Positions 1 to 8,670 of a DNA stretch of 64,000 bases are shown here, piece after piece. This DNA is from Thalassia testudinum (Eukaryota > Streptophyta > Magnoliopsida > Alismatales > Hydrocharitaceae): positions 69,256,501 through 69,320,500 of the forward strand of contig JAZHRO010000003.1 in the NCBI GenBank assembly GCA_037157565.1, written 5' to 3'. The number at the start of each line of letters is the position of its first letter. Position 1 is the stretch's first letter. The notes under the pieces were generated by a model, which had not been told where the DNA came from, did not search any database, and saw nothing but the letters and a program-made list of their open reading frames with translations. A program made the translations under genes and the position numbers.

Positions 1-1227
1 CTACGCCTCTAGGTGACCTCAAAAAGAATTCTACCTAAAGGTGTATCTTTACAATTGGTAGCTTTCTCCCTACTTTTATTTTTTACGGGGTCAACACAAG
101 GGTGAATCCAGTGTATATCTCCCCAGTTTATTCTACTTCTCCGCTTCTTCCAAAGTGTTTTGGGAATTTTTAGTGCATTTACTGAGCTGGGTTCTGGACA
201 ACCGGTCGATGAGCTGTTACCACTGACAACTTGCCATACTCGTGCGGTGAAGTGTGGCTTATTTCTTTTTGTTCTTTTCTACTTTTTTTTTTTAAGTAGG
301 TGGCTTCTCTGGTCTAAGATTTACCTAAAGGCAGCAAAAAGAGAAAGATCCGGTGATTGGGCTCTGCACAACCTACCTATGGGCTATTACCCACGATAAC
401 TTGCCAGCCATATCACCCTAGAAGGTTCATTAGCTACCCAATTTTCGTTAAAATCGTCGAACAACGAGTCAATGACAAGATAGTGTGTAGATGCTAGAAA
501 CTCAAAATTCCCTCAAATCAGAGGGCAGGTTGATAAGTCATGTACTTATCATCCAAACTTATTTACTCCAATTAAAATAAAATTTAGGTTGGCGAGAACT
601 CGAAAAATAAATCCACATTTTAGTGGATACACGGGCTGATTAAGTCCAAAGACCTGTAGGGTCTTTGTGTTCAAATCATAATGTAGTATTTCCTAAGATT
701 GAAAATTTTCTTAAACCCAAATTCACTTTCCTAATTTCAAATTTTTTTTTTTAAAAAAAAGAAAATAAAATAAATCTACGGAGCTGACGAATGAATTCAG
801 AGATGAAAATCCACCCCCCCATGCCTATCTAATGCAATGTCCTCATTGTATTAAAAAGACAAAATAGAGTGGAAAAGCGTAGAAAGCACCTGAATTGCGT
901 GAATGTCAGGTCTGCTCTAAGATGAAAACTAAAAAGAACTGTATATGTGCTGAGTTTAGTGCCTTCAGCTAGGCACACTATACAAAGAAAAGAAATGAAG
1001 AATTCACAAGTGCAGGTTAGAATCAAAATAAACAGAAGAATCCTCTGACCTATCAACAGAGGTCCACAGATGTGGACCAGATTGTGGTGCAGACCCATCC
1101 CCCATAATTGAGAATATCTTAGGTTCTGGATAAAAATTACCCAAAACCTAAAATCAGAATGCAAACGAGGTCGGGCTTGCGATTTATGAGGATGCAACCC
1201 AAGACCAAAAAGTCAGGTTACGGAGAA
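1..1227 (-). other. 3' noncoding region of element A
   Basis: No convincing coding sequence. Bases 1 to about 790 are the reverse complement of 53757-54530 in element C, including the stretch TATATCTCCCCAGTTTATTC. This is the noncoding DNA between pol and the 3' LTR in C. The shared 3' region with a different ORF upstream is one reason to see A as a non-autonomous relative of C. Small ORFs here look like chance. Confidence 0.8.
811..848 (-). promoter_or_regulatory. Internal polypurine-tract motif of element A
   Basis: On the minus strand this reads AATGAGGACATT, about ten bases, then TAGGCATGGGGGGGTGG. The same module occurs in B (14891-14927) and C (53670-53706), each just downstream of the last ORF. 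The purine run resembles the terminal polypurine tract AGGCATGGGG, so it could be a second plus-strand priming site. That role is inferred. Confidence 0.6.
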
Positions 1228-2640
1228 TTAAAGCTCAAAAGGATAATCGTTGAATGTGTGCATGGGTTTGACATCCTCGAAACAAATGTCGTAAGGGTTC
1301 TGATTTGATGGTTTCAACTTAAAAGGAACCCTTCGACTCAATCTTCCATTTCGTCCAAAATTAACTTCCCATATCAGAACTTCCCAGCTCCTATCCTCCT
1401 CATTCAGCATGTCGAATTCCAGGACCTCTTGTATATTAATCACCTCATCTGAAATCTCCAAGTCTAAATGATGTGGCAGAATCAAAATTGACTTCGGTCT
1501 AATTATCTCAGAATTAGAATCATCAATAAGCTCAACGGGGTGTAACTGACAATTAGGGCATTGAATTGAATCCTCCAGAAAATGTAATTCTGGATCCGTA
1601 ATGTGTGCCCTAAGATCAGTTTCCTCAATTATTAGGCCATCAAATGATCTATTAAATTCCTCAGGCCCAATCACCTCACAAAAATCGTGTTCTGAAAACT
1701 CGTGTGAGACTTCGCAACTTGAATCTTCACCATCAAAGAAATCAAGATCCGTATCAATGTATGTCCCAAAAACATTTGTCACTTTCTGTTCCAAGGAGAC
1801 ATACGTTTCCTCGTAACCCGGCTTAGGGATCTTAGGTGAAGAAATCAGATCATCCTTAATTGGCTGCTTTAATTCAATCTGGCCAGCCTCATAATACGTG
1901 TCCCCCCCAACAGGTGCCTGAGCGGGTTCTGTCATTGCCTTTCCTGAAGAGGGTTCATCATGGGAATCATCCCAAGATTGAATCAAAGCAACCATGAATC
2001 TCATCCTCAATTTCGCTAATTTCCTGAGTAGAAACTCACCCAGGTTCTTATCCTTAACATCCTAGAGCCAATCCAACAAGGACTTGTTTAAATCATCAAT
2101 CATTTCAATCAGGGGCTCCAATCTCTCAATGCAAGGTGTTGGCTGAACTTCTAAAGATTGAATGATATTCATCAAGTTAGCCAGAACCTTATCTTGAACC
2201 TGGTTAACCTGAACCAAATGAGTTAGTTCAGGGTTGGGTGGGTTTGACATCAATGCAGAGGAATTAACGAATTGAGATTCGTTATACCCTCCCTGATAAT
2301 AGGTCATTTCAGATTGTTCAAAAGATGGTGATGACCTAAGGGCAGTGAAATCATAGGATGGGTAAAGATCGGTGTATCCTTCTTGATTGTAGATCGTATT
2401 AAGTTGTTCATGAAAGGAAGACGATCTATAATCGATGTAGCTCTGAGAAGGATAGAAATCAGAATCAAAGTGTTCAAGGTTAGACCCTAAACACGGAGGT
2501 CTAGAGCTGTATCCCCAATCCGAATTATCCTAACTAACTGATGGTTGATTATAGTACAAGTCAGGATAATCGTCATGTTGAAGATAATTCACAACGGGAG
2601 GGAAAGAATGGGAATGCGTGTAATATGTGGAAGGATTCAT
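1228..2640 (-). pseudogene. Unknown ORF of non-autonomous element A, two nonsense codons
   Basis: One reading frame runs from an ATG at 2640 to a stop at 1228 (about 470 codons). It is broken by TAG codons near 2535 and at 2059-2061. The N-terminus is rich in Tyr, Ser and Pro, the middle has a possible helical stretch (VQDKVLANLMNIIQSLEV), and the C-terminal half is strongly acidic with many Asp/Glu. I see no zinc knuckle, protease, RT or integrase motif, and it is not recognisably the gag of element C. The ATG lies 26 bases after a splice-acceptor-like site at 2666, the same layout as gag in C. Two stops over 1.4 kb suggest a once-coding frame now decaying. Function unknown; a structural or packaging protein is only a guess. 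Confidence 0.55.
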
Positions 2641-2665
2641 GATACACTGGAGGAAGAAAGGCGCC

Positions 2666-3661
2666 CTGCAATACAAACAATCAAACCTATCCTTAAATGG
2701 GTTAGCCTAAAGACCTATAGACTCCCAAAACCCGTCTTGAGATAAAGAAACGATTTGATCTACTTCTATCTGTTCAATCCAACCAGTTAGAAGGAGGGAC
2801 TAGGGAGAAGGTTCTTCCTTCGGCTTGTGCCTCCAGTTCCTAGTGTACCCCCCAGCCACGATCGTTTGATTCTGCTCCCCTAGCTAGACATCAGATTGAA
2901 CAGTAGAAACAGACTAATCGAAAATAATCTCGTTTTGGATTCTGAAGAGCGAGTCCAATCCTTAAGGCCAACGTCTACTCTGTTTTATTTAGGGCTAGGT
3001 TTGAATGTGCTTTGGAATGTGATGGGCCCTTTAAATGGGTTGTGCCCTTAATGATTGATTGATTTGTGTGTGTGTGCACAACCAATGGTTTTCAAGCAAG
3101 ATTATTTTTGATGCGGTGAATTTTAAGGTTCAAATCTTGCTTAGTAGCTTTTAGGATTCAACTTTAGGTGTTTTCAAACAAGTTTCGCTGGCACACCAGG
3201 TTTTGCAAGCACAGGTGAAGATGTTTTCCTTTAAAGTTTAAAAAGAATGTGGAGTGCCTGGTAAATCCCTAAGAGTTGAACCTAATTGGCAGCTACTTGA
3301 TGAGTTGATTTTATTTGAAGTGGTGCGACCCAATCAACTCAAACAATTGGCCTATTGTACCACTTAATTAGGCACACAAATGATTACCTAATTTGATTTC
3401 TACTCAATTATGTGTTTGAATGTGTGTACCGGCTCCAAAGATCAGTTTACCGGTTGAGTTTGAAAATCAGATGAGGTTGTGTACCTCTGTGAGAGATTTT
3501 TTTTAATTTTTTTCTTTTTAATGTGGGGGTTGGGGTGAGTATGGGTGTCAAACAACAAACAATCTAATCTTAGAATTTATAAAAACACCTAGGTTGATTG
3601 ATGTTTGAATTATTATGTGATGAAATGAAATCTAATGGGTGGGAGGTGGAGGATAACTTAC
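2666..3661 (-). other. Putative leader intron of element A
   Basis: On the minus strand it starts GTAAGT (3661-3656) and ends TTGTATTGCAG just before the exon carrying the ORF start. Element C has a 1,045-base counterpart with matching ends, GTAAGT and TGCAG. The content is AT-rich and noncoding and includes a stretch shared with C (about 2760-2900 here, 47590-47750 in C). Splicing is inferred from the sites alone. Confidence 0.5.
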
Positions 3662-3719
3662 AGAACCTTCCGCAGCACTTTTCTTCGATCTACCGCATTT
3701 GCCTGTCTCGAAAGAGTAC
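3662..3719 (-). other. Putative 58-nt leader exon of element A
   Basis: On the minus strand the segment is preceded by a TTGCAG-like acceptor (ATTGCAG) and followed directly by GTAAGT. Segments of similar size and position occur in C (46731-46790) and B (11643-11689). It has no ATG-led ORF of note. Confidence 0.45.
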
Positions 3720-3805
3720 CTGCAATTACAATAAGAAAAGAGAAAAGTGATATAAATGATTTGTAAGTTACAAAACACCAAGAAAAATCAAAGATCGTTG
3801 CCTCC

Positions 3806-3823
3806 CCAGCAACGGCGCCAAAA
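3806..3823 (-). other. Primer-binding site, tRNA-Asp type (element A)
   Basis: Read on the minus strand, TTTTGGCGCCGTTGCTGG lies directly after the LTR. It is complementary to the 3' end of plant tRNA-Asp (...CGGCAACGGCGCCA) with very few mismatches, as in Athila-type elements. Confidence 0.85.
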
Positions 3824-4585
3824 TGTTGAACATATTGAATTGCTACGCTAACGTGTTTGGTTTTGGAAAACCTGTCGTTGTAGCTTGAAAGCGAAGAATT
3901 CGTGTTCAACAAATAAAATTTATACCGAAATGAAAATTCCGGGTCGAACACAGGGAGGCAGACGTTTGATTTAAAAACTACGCGTTTCCTTTTATTTCTC
4001 ACAAAGTAATTTAATTTAAAACTATCTAATTATTTACAATAAATAGAAGAGAGAGAGAGGGTAAGAGAGAGAGAGAATATTACACATAGAAATCAAATTG
4101 AGATGTAGAATAAACAAAGAATTTATCATTAAGGAGACTGTTCATTACAACTAGAAAGTATAAAATAATTGCACTAGAAAGTGATAAATTTACTCTAGAA
4201 AGCATTAAAAGAATGGAGGGAGAAATGTCCTCCTCGATGATCGCTTGGAGGACGAGCAGAACTACTCTAGAAAGTAGTAAATCTATACTAGAAAGCAGTA
4301 AAAAGAGTAGGGAGAGAGAAATCCCCCTCGACGGTCACTTGGAGGATGAGCCGGACAGGATGACTCCTAGACGAAGGAGGATGAAGCAGGACAAAGGAGA
4401 ACGAAGCAGAAGAACGGGAACGGAGAAGCACACCGTTGTCGTCGCAGGATCCACTTTCGAAGGGGGACGAAAATTTGGACTTTATCTCGCGAGGAGCATC
4501 CCGGGTGTGGGACATGCTTCTCTTGAGCATTAGAGAGGTAGAGATGAGAAGGAAGGGGATGACAATTTTGTATGGAGGGGGTCTC

Positions 4586-4593
4586 CTTTTATA
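4586..4593 (-). promoter_or_regulatory. TATA box of element A LTR
   Basis: TATAAAAG on the minus strand, followed by GAGACCCCCTCCATAC. The same box and context occur in both LTRs of element C (45987-45994, 55953-55960), which supports it as the element promoter. Confidence 0.65.
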
Positions 4594-4995
4594 GTTACAA
4601 GGAGTGGGGGCAAAATGGTCATTACATCTTTAAAATAATAAATGAAGGGTCTTTAGTGACGGATAAAACTGTCACTAAAGCCCCCAACGTGGGCGTAGCA
4701 CCCGCGCCCACGTGCACCTCCTCAGCTGCGCTCTTCTTCAACATCCGCGCACGTTCTTTAATTCTCAGCCGTCCGATCGCGAGATCAGACGGCTTAAGAT
4801 GCATGATCGCCCGCTGCTACGCACCTGCCCAGTACGTACGATCGGCGTCCTTGCCGCACGTGCAATAGCGCGTGATCTCTATTGAGCACAGACAGTCATC
4901 CGATGATGATCCAACGCCCGCCCGCGCTCGCTCGCCCGAACGTCCGATGATGATCCAACCCACGGCTCGAGCCCATGGCTGCAGCTCGCGCAAGC

Positions 4996-5169
4996 GCTCT
5001 CGACCGTTGCGCTACGTGGCGTGGATGGTCGAGCGGGCATTTTTAGGCGCGGCTGTCCACAGCCGTTGGATCAGGATCCAACGCTCTCGACCGCTGCGCT
5101 ACGTGGCGTGGATGGTCGAGCGGGCATTTTTAGGCGCGGCTGTCCACAGCCGTTGGATCGAGATCCAAC
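4996..5169. repeat. 87-bp tandem duplication inside the A LTR
   Basis: Two adjacent 87-bp units (4996-5082 and 5083-5169) begin GCTCTCGACCG and end ATCCAAC. They differ at only a few positions. They contain GCTACGTGGCGTGG and the inverted repeat-like GGCTGTCCACAGCC. Confidence 0.85.
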
Positions 5170-5450
5170 GGCAAAGAGGGAGCAGGTGCGGGGTCTTCAG
5201 AGAATTTATGTGGCCGTTTGGGCGGCTAAGATGGCGCCACGTGGTGCCATCTTGGCCATCTATCTTCTGGATGTTGTAGATGGTGCCACGGATGTCGGAT
5301 TGACTCGATTTTTCCATCGTTGGGCTGCGATCGTCGATCCGAATTCATCCATGTGGTCGGATTTGTCATTTGAAGTGTGAATTTACACCATCCTAGCCCT
5401 TGATCTTCTAGGGTTCCCCGGTCACTATCTAATGCTACAGATGCCTGATT

Positions 5451-5486
5451 AGGGCGATCTTGGAGTCGAACTCCAATCGTCGCCCT
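5451..5486. other. Imperfect 36-bp inverted repeat in the A LTR
   Basis: Arms AGGGCGA..TTGGAGT and ACTCCAA..TCGCCCT flank a CGA loop. A homologous inverted repeat is present in both C LTRs (45187-45225, 55128-55166), so the structure predates the split of the copies. Confidence 0.6.
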
Positions 5487-5702
5487 GATCACATCCATAT
5501 GGTTGGATCTTCGATCCGAGGCCCCGATAAAATGTTTGCCTTGTCCAAGCACATAAAAGGAGACAATTAACCTCCATTTTATTCAAATTATTCTAAATGC
5601 AAGATGATGCATGTTATGCAATATTTATATCATGAAATGCAATCCTATGCTTAATAACATGCATAAATAAACATCTTAAGTAGTGTAAATGTGTTTACAT
5701 CA

Positions 5703-5930
5703 AACATCGGCAAAGAATGATTCATCAAAGAAATGCATGAGTTTTTGTCCAAAAAGATGAGTGGTAAAATTGAAGAGTTGAAGAGAGAAATCTTTCCACT
5801 CAACTAGCCTACAATGATGGAGTTTTAGGCCTTTATACCAATCAAACTTTGACCTAGCATCCTCATTAATGCAAAACTTGTGAAAAGCATCTTGAGGTGC
5901 TTTTCCCTTACTTTTTGATTTGGGTGCCAT
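5703..5930 (-). pseudogene. Copia-1 third ORF (envelope-like position), 5' fragment
   Basis: The ORF starts MAPKSKSKGKAPQDAFHKFC at 5930 and runs 76 codons before the LTR of A interrupts it after FFADV. In Copia-2 the same ORF goes on as FFANVPGVYPD. The basic N-terminus may be a nuclear or nucleic-acid-binding patch. In Sireviruses the ORF after pol is usually called envelope-like; this one also resembles plant proteins annotated as putative transposon proteins. Both links are from memory and its function is unknown. Confidence 0.7.
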
Positions 5931-6028
5931 CTATAAACATGCAATAACAATGAATAAGAATATGATTAGAAATATAGAAAACTTCCTTTCATGTGTTTGT
6001 ACAAAGAAAAAACACATTTAAGCCTGCA

Positions 6029-6198
6029 TGTACCAGTACTAGTGATTGGTACCTGTACTGGTTGGTTTCTGTTCTAACTAGAAATTCGAGCTAGTACCAA
6101 TATTCATCTTCAGTAACAGTACCTGCTCACTAAAGTAGGCACTGCTGTGCAAAGCTAGTACCGGTACCAATGATGAGTACCGGTACCACCCGGTACCC
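6029..6198. promoter_or_regulatory. Palindrome cluster (TACCGGTA type) upstream of Copia-1 ORF3
   Basis: Repeated variants of GGTACCGGTACC and of GTAC-bearing inverted repeats, many with point changes, precede the third ORF. The same motif fills part of the Copia-2 LTRs (16316-16625, 27680-27900). A regulatory role is inferred from repetition and position. Confidence 0.6.
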
Positions 6199-6434
6199 GA
6201 CGAGAAACAAACGCAGCAGCGAGAAAGGACTTGAGAGAAAGAAAAAGACAAGATGTAGAATGACTCATGATAGCAAGATCTGCTTAGGAGATAAGAATAT
6301 ACCTAGAGTAGAAGCTTGGAGGTGAGCCTTCTTCTTCTTGGCTAGGGCTTGGAGAGATACTCGTGGAGAGAACTAGGGTTTGCTTGAGATAAAATGAGGC
6401 AAGTGTTCACAATTGGCCTCTTTTATATGCGATG

Positions 6435-6467
6435 GGTCATGTGCTTGTCACATGACCACTTAAGTGG
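6435..6467. promoter_or_regulatory. Perfect 9-bp hairpin and overlapping palindrome
   Basis: GGTCATGTG and CACATGACC flank CTTGT, overlapping the 12-bp palindrome CCACTTAAGTGG. The same arrangement, one base changed in the arm, lies at 19240-19271 in Copia-2. Confidence 0.6.
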
Positions 6468-6714
6468 TTGAGAGAAGAAAATTTTACAACTTAGGTGTTG
6501 AACAAATAATGTAGTCAACTATCTAAGTTAAGCAACCATATTGCAAACAATACCCAAATATTTCCACACATATGGGAATATTACAGTTTACCCTTTTTTT
6601 TTAAATAAGCATGGGTAAATTGCAGTGAGAGTGAGCCCTTAGAGATTTTTATAAATACAAACAAATTTCGTATCAATCAAATTGTTAGTTTTGAATCAAT
6701 TTTATTGTACAAAG

Positions 6715-7988
6715 TCATAATTTTCTTCTTATAAAGTAGAATCTCTCAACTACAAGAGGTTTTGTAAAGATGTCTGCCAATTGGTTTAGTGTGTCAATGA
6801 ATTCTAATTGAATCGATCCTTGAAGCACATTATCTCTAAGGAAATGATGTCTAACATCTATGTGCTTGGTACGTGAATGATGTACTGGATTTTTAGGTAA
6901 ATTTATTACGCTTGTATTATCACATAAAATTTTGGATTGCGTAAAAATCAATCCAAAGTCGGACAAAGTCTGTCTCATCCAAATGACCTAAGAGCAAGCA
7001 AGTGAAGCAGCAATATACTCTACTTCAGTAGTAGAAAGTGAAATGCAAGTCTGTTTCTTGAAGAACCATGAGACTAGAGATTCTACAATAAAATGACATA
7101 TGCTGCTAATGCTCTTTCGGTCTGTCCAACTCCCTGCATAGTCAGCATCACTATAGGATAATAGATCTAAGAATTGTGCTTTAGGATAGAAAAGACCAAG
7201 ATCTTTTGAGCAATTTAGGTATCTAAATATTCTTTTTACTTCATTAAAATGAGATTCCTTGGGTTCGAATTGGAATCTTGCACATAAACATGTAGCAAAA
7301 AGAATATCAGGTCTAGAAGTTGTGAGATACAGAAGTGAACTTATCATGCCCCAGTATTTCCTTTCATCTACCCTTTTGCCAGATAAATCTTCACCAAGAG
7401 AAGCAGATAGACCAATCGGAGTCTCTTTGCCATTTACATTTTCAAATTCAAATTTCTTGAGAATTTCAAGAACATATTTTGCATGACTAATGTAAATTCC
7501 TATGTCTAATTGTTGAATTTGGAGTCCTAAAAAGAATTTGAGTTCACCCATCATACTCATTTCAAACTCAATCTTCATAGTCTCACAGAAATGTTGACAC
7601 AAGGACTCCTTAGTTAATCCAAATACAATATCATCAACATATATTTGAACCAGTAGGATGTCATTTCCTTCTTTTACAAAAAGAGTTGAATCAACAACTC
7701 CAATTCTAAATCTGTGCTGAAGAGGAAAGGTCCTAAGCCTACCATACCAAGCCCTGGGAGCTTGTTTAAGTCCATATAATGCCTTATTGAGCTTGTATAC
7801 ATGCTTTGGGTGTGCTGGGTCCTCGAACTCGGCAGGCTAGTGAACATAAACTTCTTCCTTAATATAACCATTAAGAAATGCGCTCTTGACATTCATTTGA
7901 TATACCTTGAAGTCCTTTGCACTTGCAAAGGTAAGTAGCATCCGTATGGACTCCAAGCAAGCAATAGGAGCATATGTCTCATCAAAGT
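6715..7988 (-). pseudogene. Copia-1 reverse transcriptase C-terminal part and RNase H
   Basis: One frame runs from FDETYAPIA (7988) through RT to RNase H, with stops near 7834 and 6985. The RT catalytic pair is intact (QIYVDDIVFG near 7640). RNase H shows the acidic positions of Copia enzymes: [21 protein letters not shown], and CDNTSVINL, followed by [17 protein letters not shown]. The N-terminal half of RT is missing because Copia-3 inserted there. The second stop replaces the His of the family sequence CSHVIW. This is the least decayed Copia RT active site in the window. Confidence 0.88.
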
Positions 7989-8081
7989 TGTTGGAACCTA
8001 GTTCCATCTCTCTTCTATGTTTTGGTGTTAACAAAACCATTTTAAAATCTAACGTGTTTATGAAGTATTACAGATCCTACA
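7989..8081 (+). repeat. Internally deleted 5' LTR of Copia-3 (93 bp)
   Basis: It starts TGTTGGAACC and ends ATCCTACA, both true LTR ends when compared with the Copia-2 LTRs. About 1.2 kb in between is missing. The junction falls at ATTACAG, a motif that in the full LTR occurs near both deletion edges (ATTACAGGTC and TTACAGATCC), so a microhomology-mediated deletion is likely. The promoter region is lost with it. Confidence 0.8.
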
Positions 8082-8094
8082 GGTGGTATCAGAG
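8082..8094 (+). other. Primer-binding site, initiator-Met type (Copia-3)
   Basis: GGTGGTATCAGAG directly follows the LTR. TGGTATCAGAGC is the standard Copia primer site complementary to initiator tRNA-Met. Confidence 0.85.
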
Positions 8095-8128
8095 TGGGTC
8101 GTGAATAGAAGTAACTATTCTCTTTCAC

Positions 8129-8670
8129 ATGGCATCTTCAATCAAGTGCACCGAAAGATAGTCATCCACATATCCTCCCTACTTTGATGGGACAGACTAT
8201 GGATACTGGAAGAGGAGGATGCAAATCTTCCTCAAGGCCATGGATGAGGACTCATGGACTCTTATCCAAGAGAAGTACATGGATCCGGAGTTGCAGGAAG
8301 GTGTTGTTTGGACTACAGAACAAAAGAAAAAGATCATGAGAAATGCGAAAGCGATGAATGCACTCTATTCTGCATTATCAAGGGAAGAGTTTAACCATAT
8401 CTCCGCATGCGAGTCCGCATACGAGATATGGAACACGCTGCAAGTCTCCTATGAAGGTACAAGTAAGGTAAAAGAAACACATGTTTCTATTCTAACAGAA
8501 AGCTATGAGTGCTTTAGGATGCAGAAAGGTGAAACAATGAAATGAATGTACACAAGATTTGGAGAGATCATAAATCCAATGCAGAACCTTGGAGTCAAGC
8601 TGAAGGAGGAGCAGCTTGTAAGGAAGATCTTGAGATCCCTTACAAGCGATTGGTTTCCAAAGACCATAGC
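8129..8670 (+). pseudogene. Copia-3 gag, N-terminal fragment
   Basis: From the ATG at 8129 the frame reads MASSIKCTER, has an early TAG, then YGYWKRRMQIFLKAMDEDSW and continues through the UBN2/DUF4219-type gag domain (NHISACESAYEIWNTLQV). A second nonsense codon (TGA) lies at 8543-8545. The fragment ends at LTSDWFPKTIA, where element B is inserted; the following residues (AIQ.AKDLSTLS) resume at 44827. The equivalent protein in Copia-2 is at 26966-25344. Confidence 0.85.
8666..8670. repeat. TSD of element B, left copy (ATAGC)
   Basis: ATAGC directly precedes the LTR start TGATGAGAGCC and is repeated at 44827-44831 after the LTR end CGTCAACA. Confidence 0.9.

Larger units (their letters stand above)
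1..5702 (-). mobile_element. Element A: non-autonomous Athila/Tat-like LTR retrotransposon (left end outside window)
   Basis: The element reads right to left: 5' LTR (3824-5702), tRNA-Asp-type primer site (3806-3823), leader, one long broken ORF (1228-2640), then 3' noncoding DNA to the window edge. Both LTR tips, the leader and the first 800 bases match element C in reverse complement, so A and C are close relatives. Only about 3.8 kb lies between the primer site and a point that in C is about 380 bases before the 3' LTR, so gag-pol is absent and a different ORF takes its place. It is inserted in the third ORF of Copia-1. The flank after the LTR is AACAT; the partner TSD lies outside the window. 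By inference it used the enzymes of a C-like element. Confidence 0.85.
3824..5702 (-). repeat. 5' LTR of element A (1,879 bp)
   Basis: It begins TGTTGAAC and ends TTTACATCA on the plus strand, so it is a TG..CA LTR in minus orientation. The ends match the LTRs of element C in reverse complement (C starts TGATGTAAACACATTT and ends CGTTCAACA). The middle is diverged from C and contains an 87-bp tandem duplication. A GA microsatellite lies at 4049-4077. The primer site abuts its left end and Copia-1 ORF3 its right end. ORFs seen inside it (4213-5552) are chance frames in GC-rich LTR sequence. Confidence 0.9.
5703..7988 (-). mobile_element. Copia-1: fragment of a Sirevirus-type Copia element
   Basis: Reads right to left: RT/RNase H (7988-6715), a spacer with palindromes, then the start of a third ORF (5930-5703), cut by the LTR of element A. 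On the right it stops inside the RT gene, where the 5' LTR of Copia-3 begins at 7989. All parts align with the same order in Copia-2, so these are copies of one family. No LTR of this copy lies in the window. Confidence 0.88.

Noticed and set aside
4213..5552. Several ORFs of 60-135 codons on both strands
   Set aside because: They lie in the GC-rich LTR of element A, overlap each other in different frames, and are not kept as proteins in the C LTRs.
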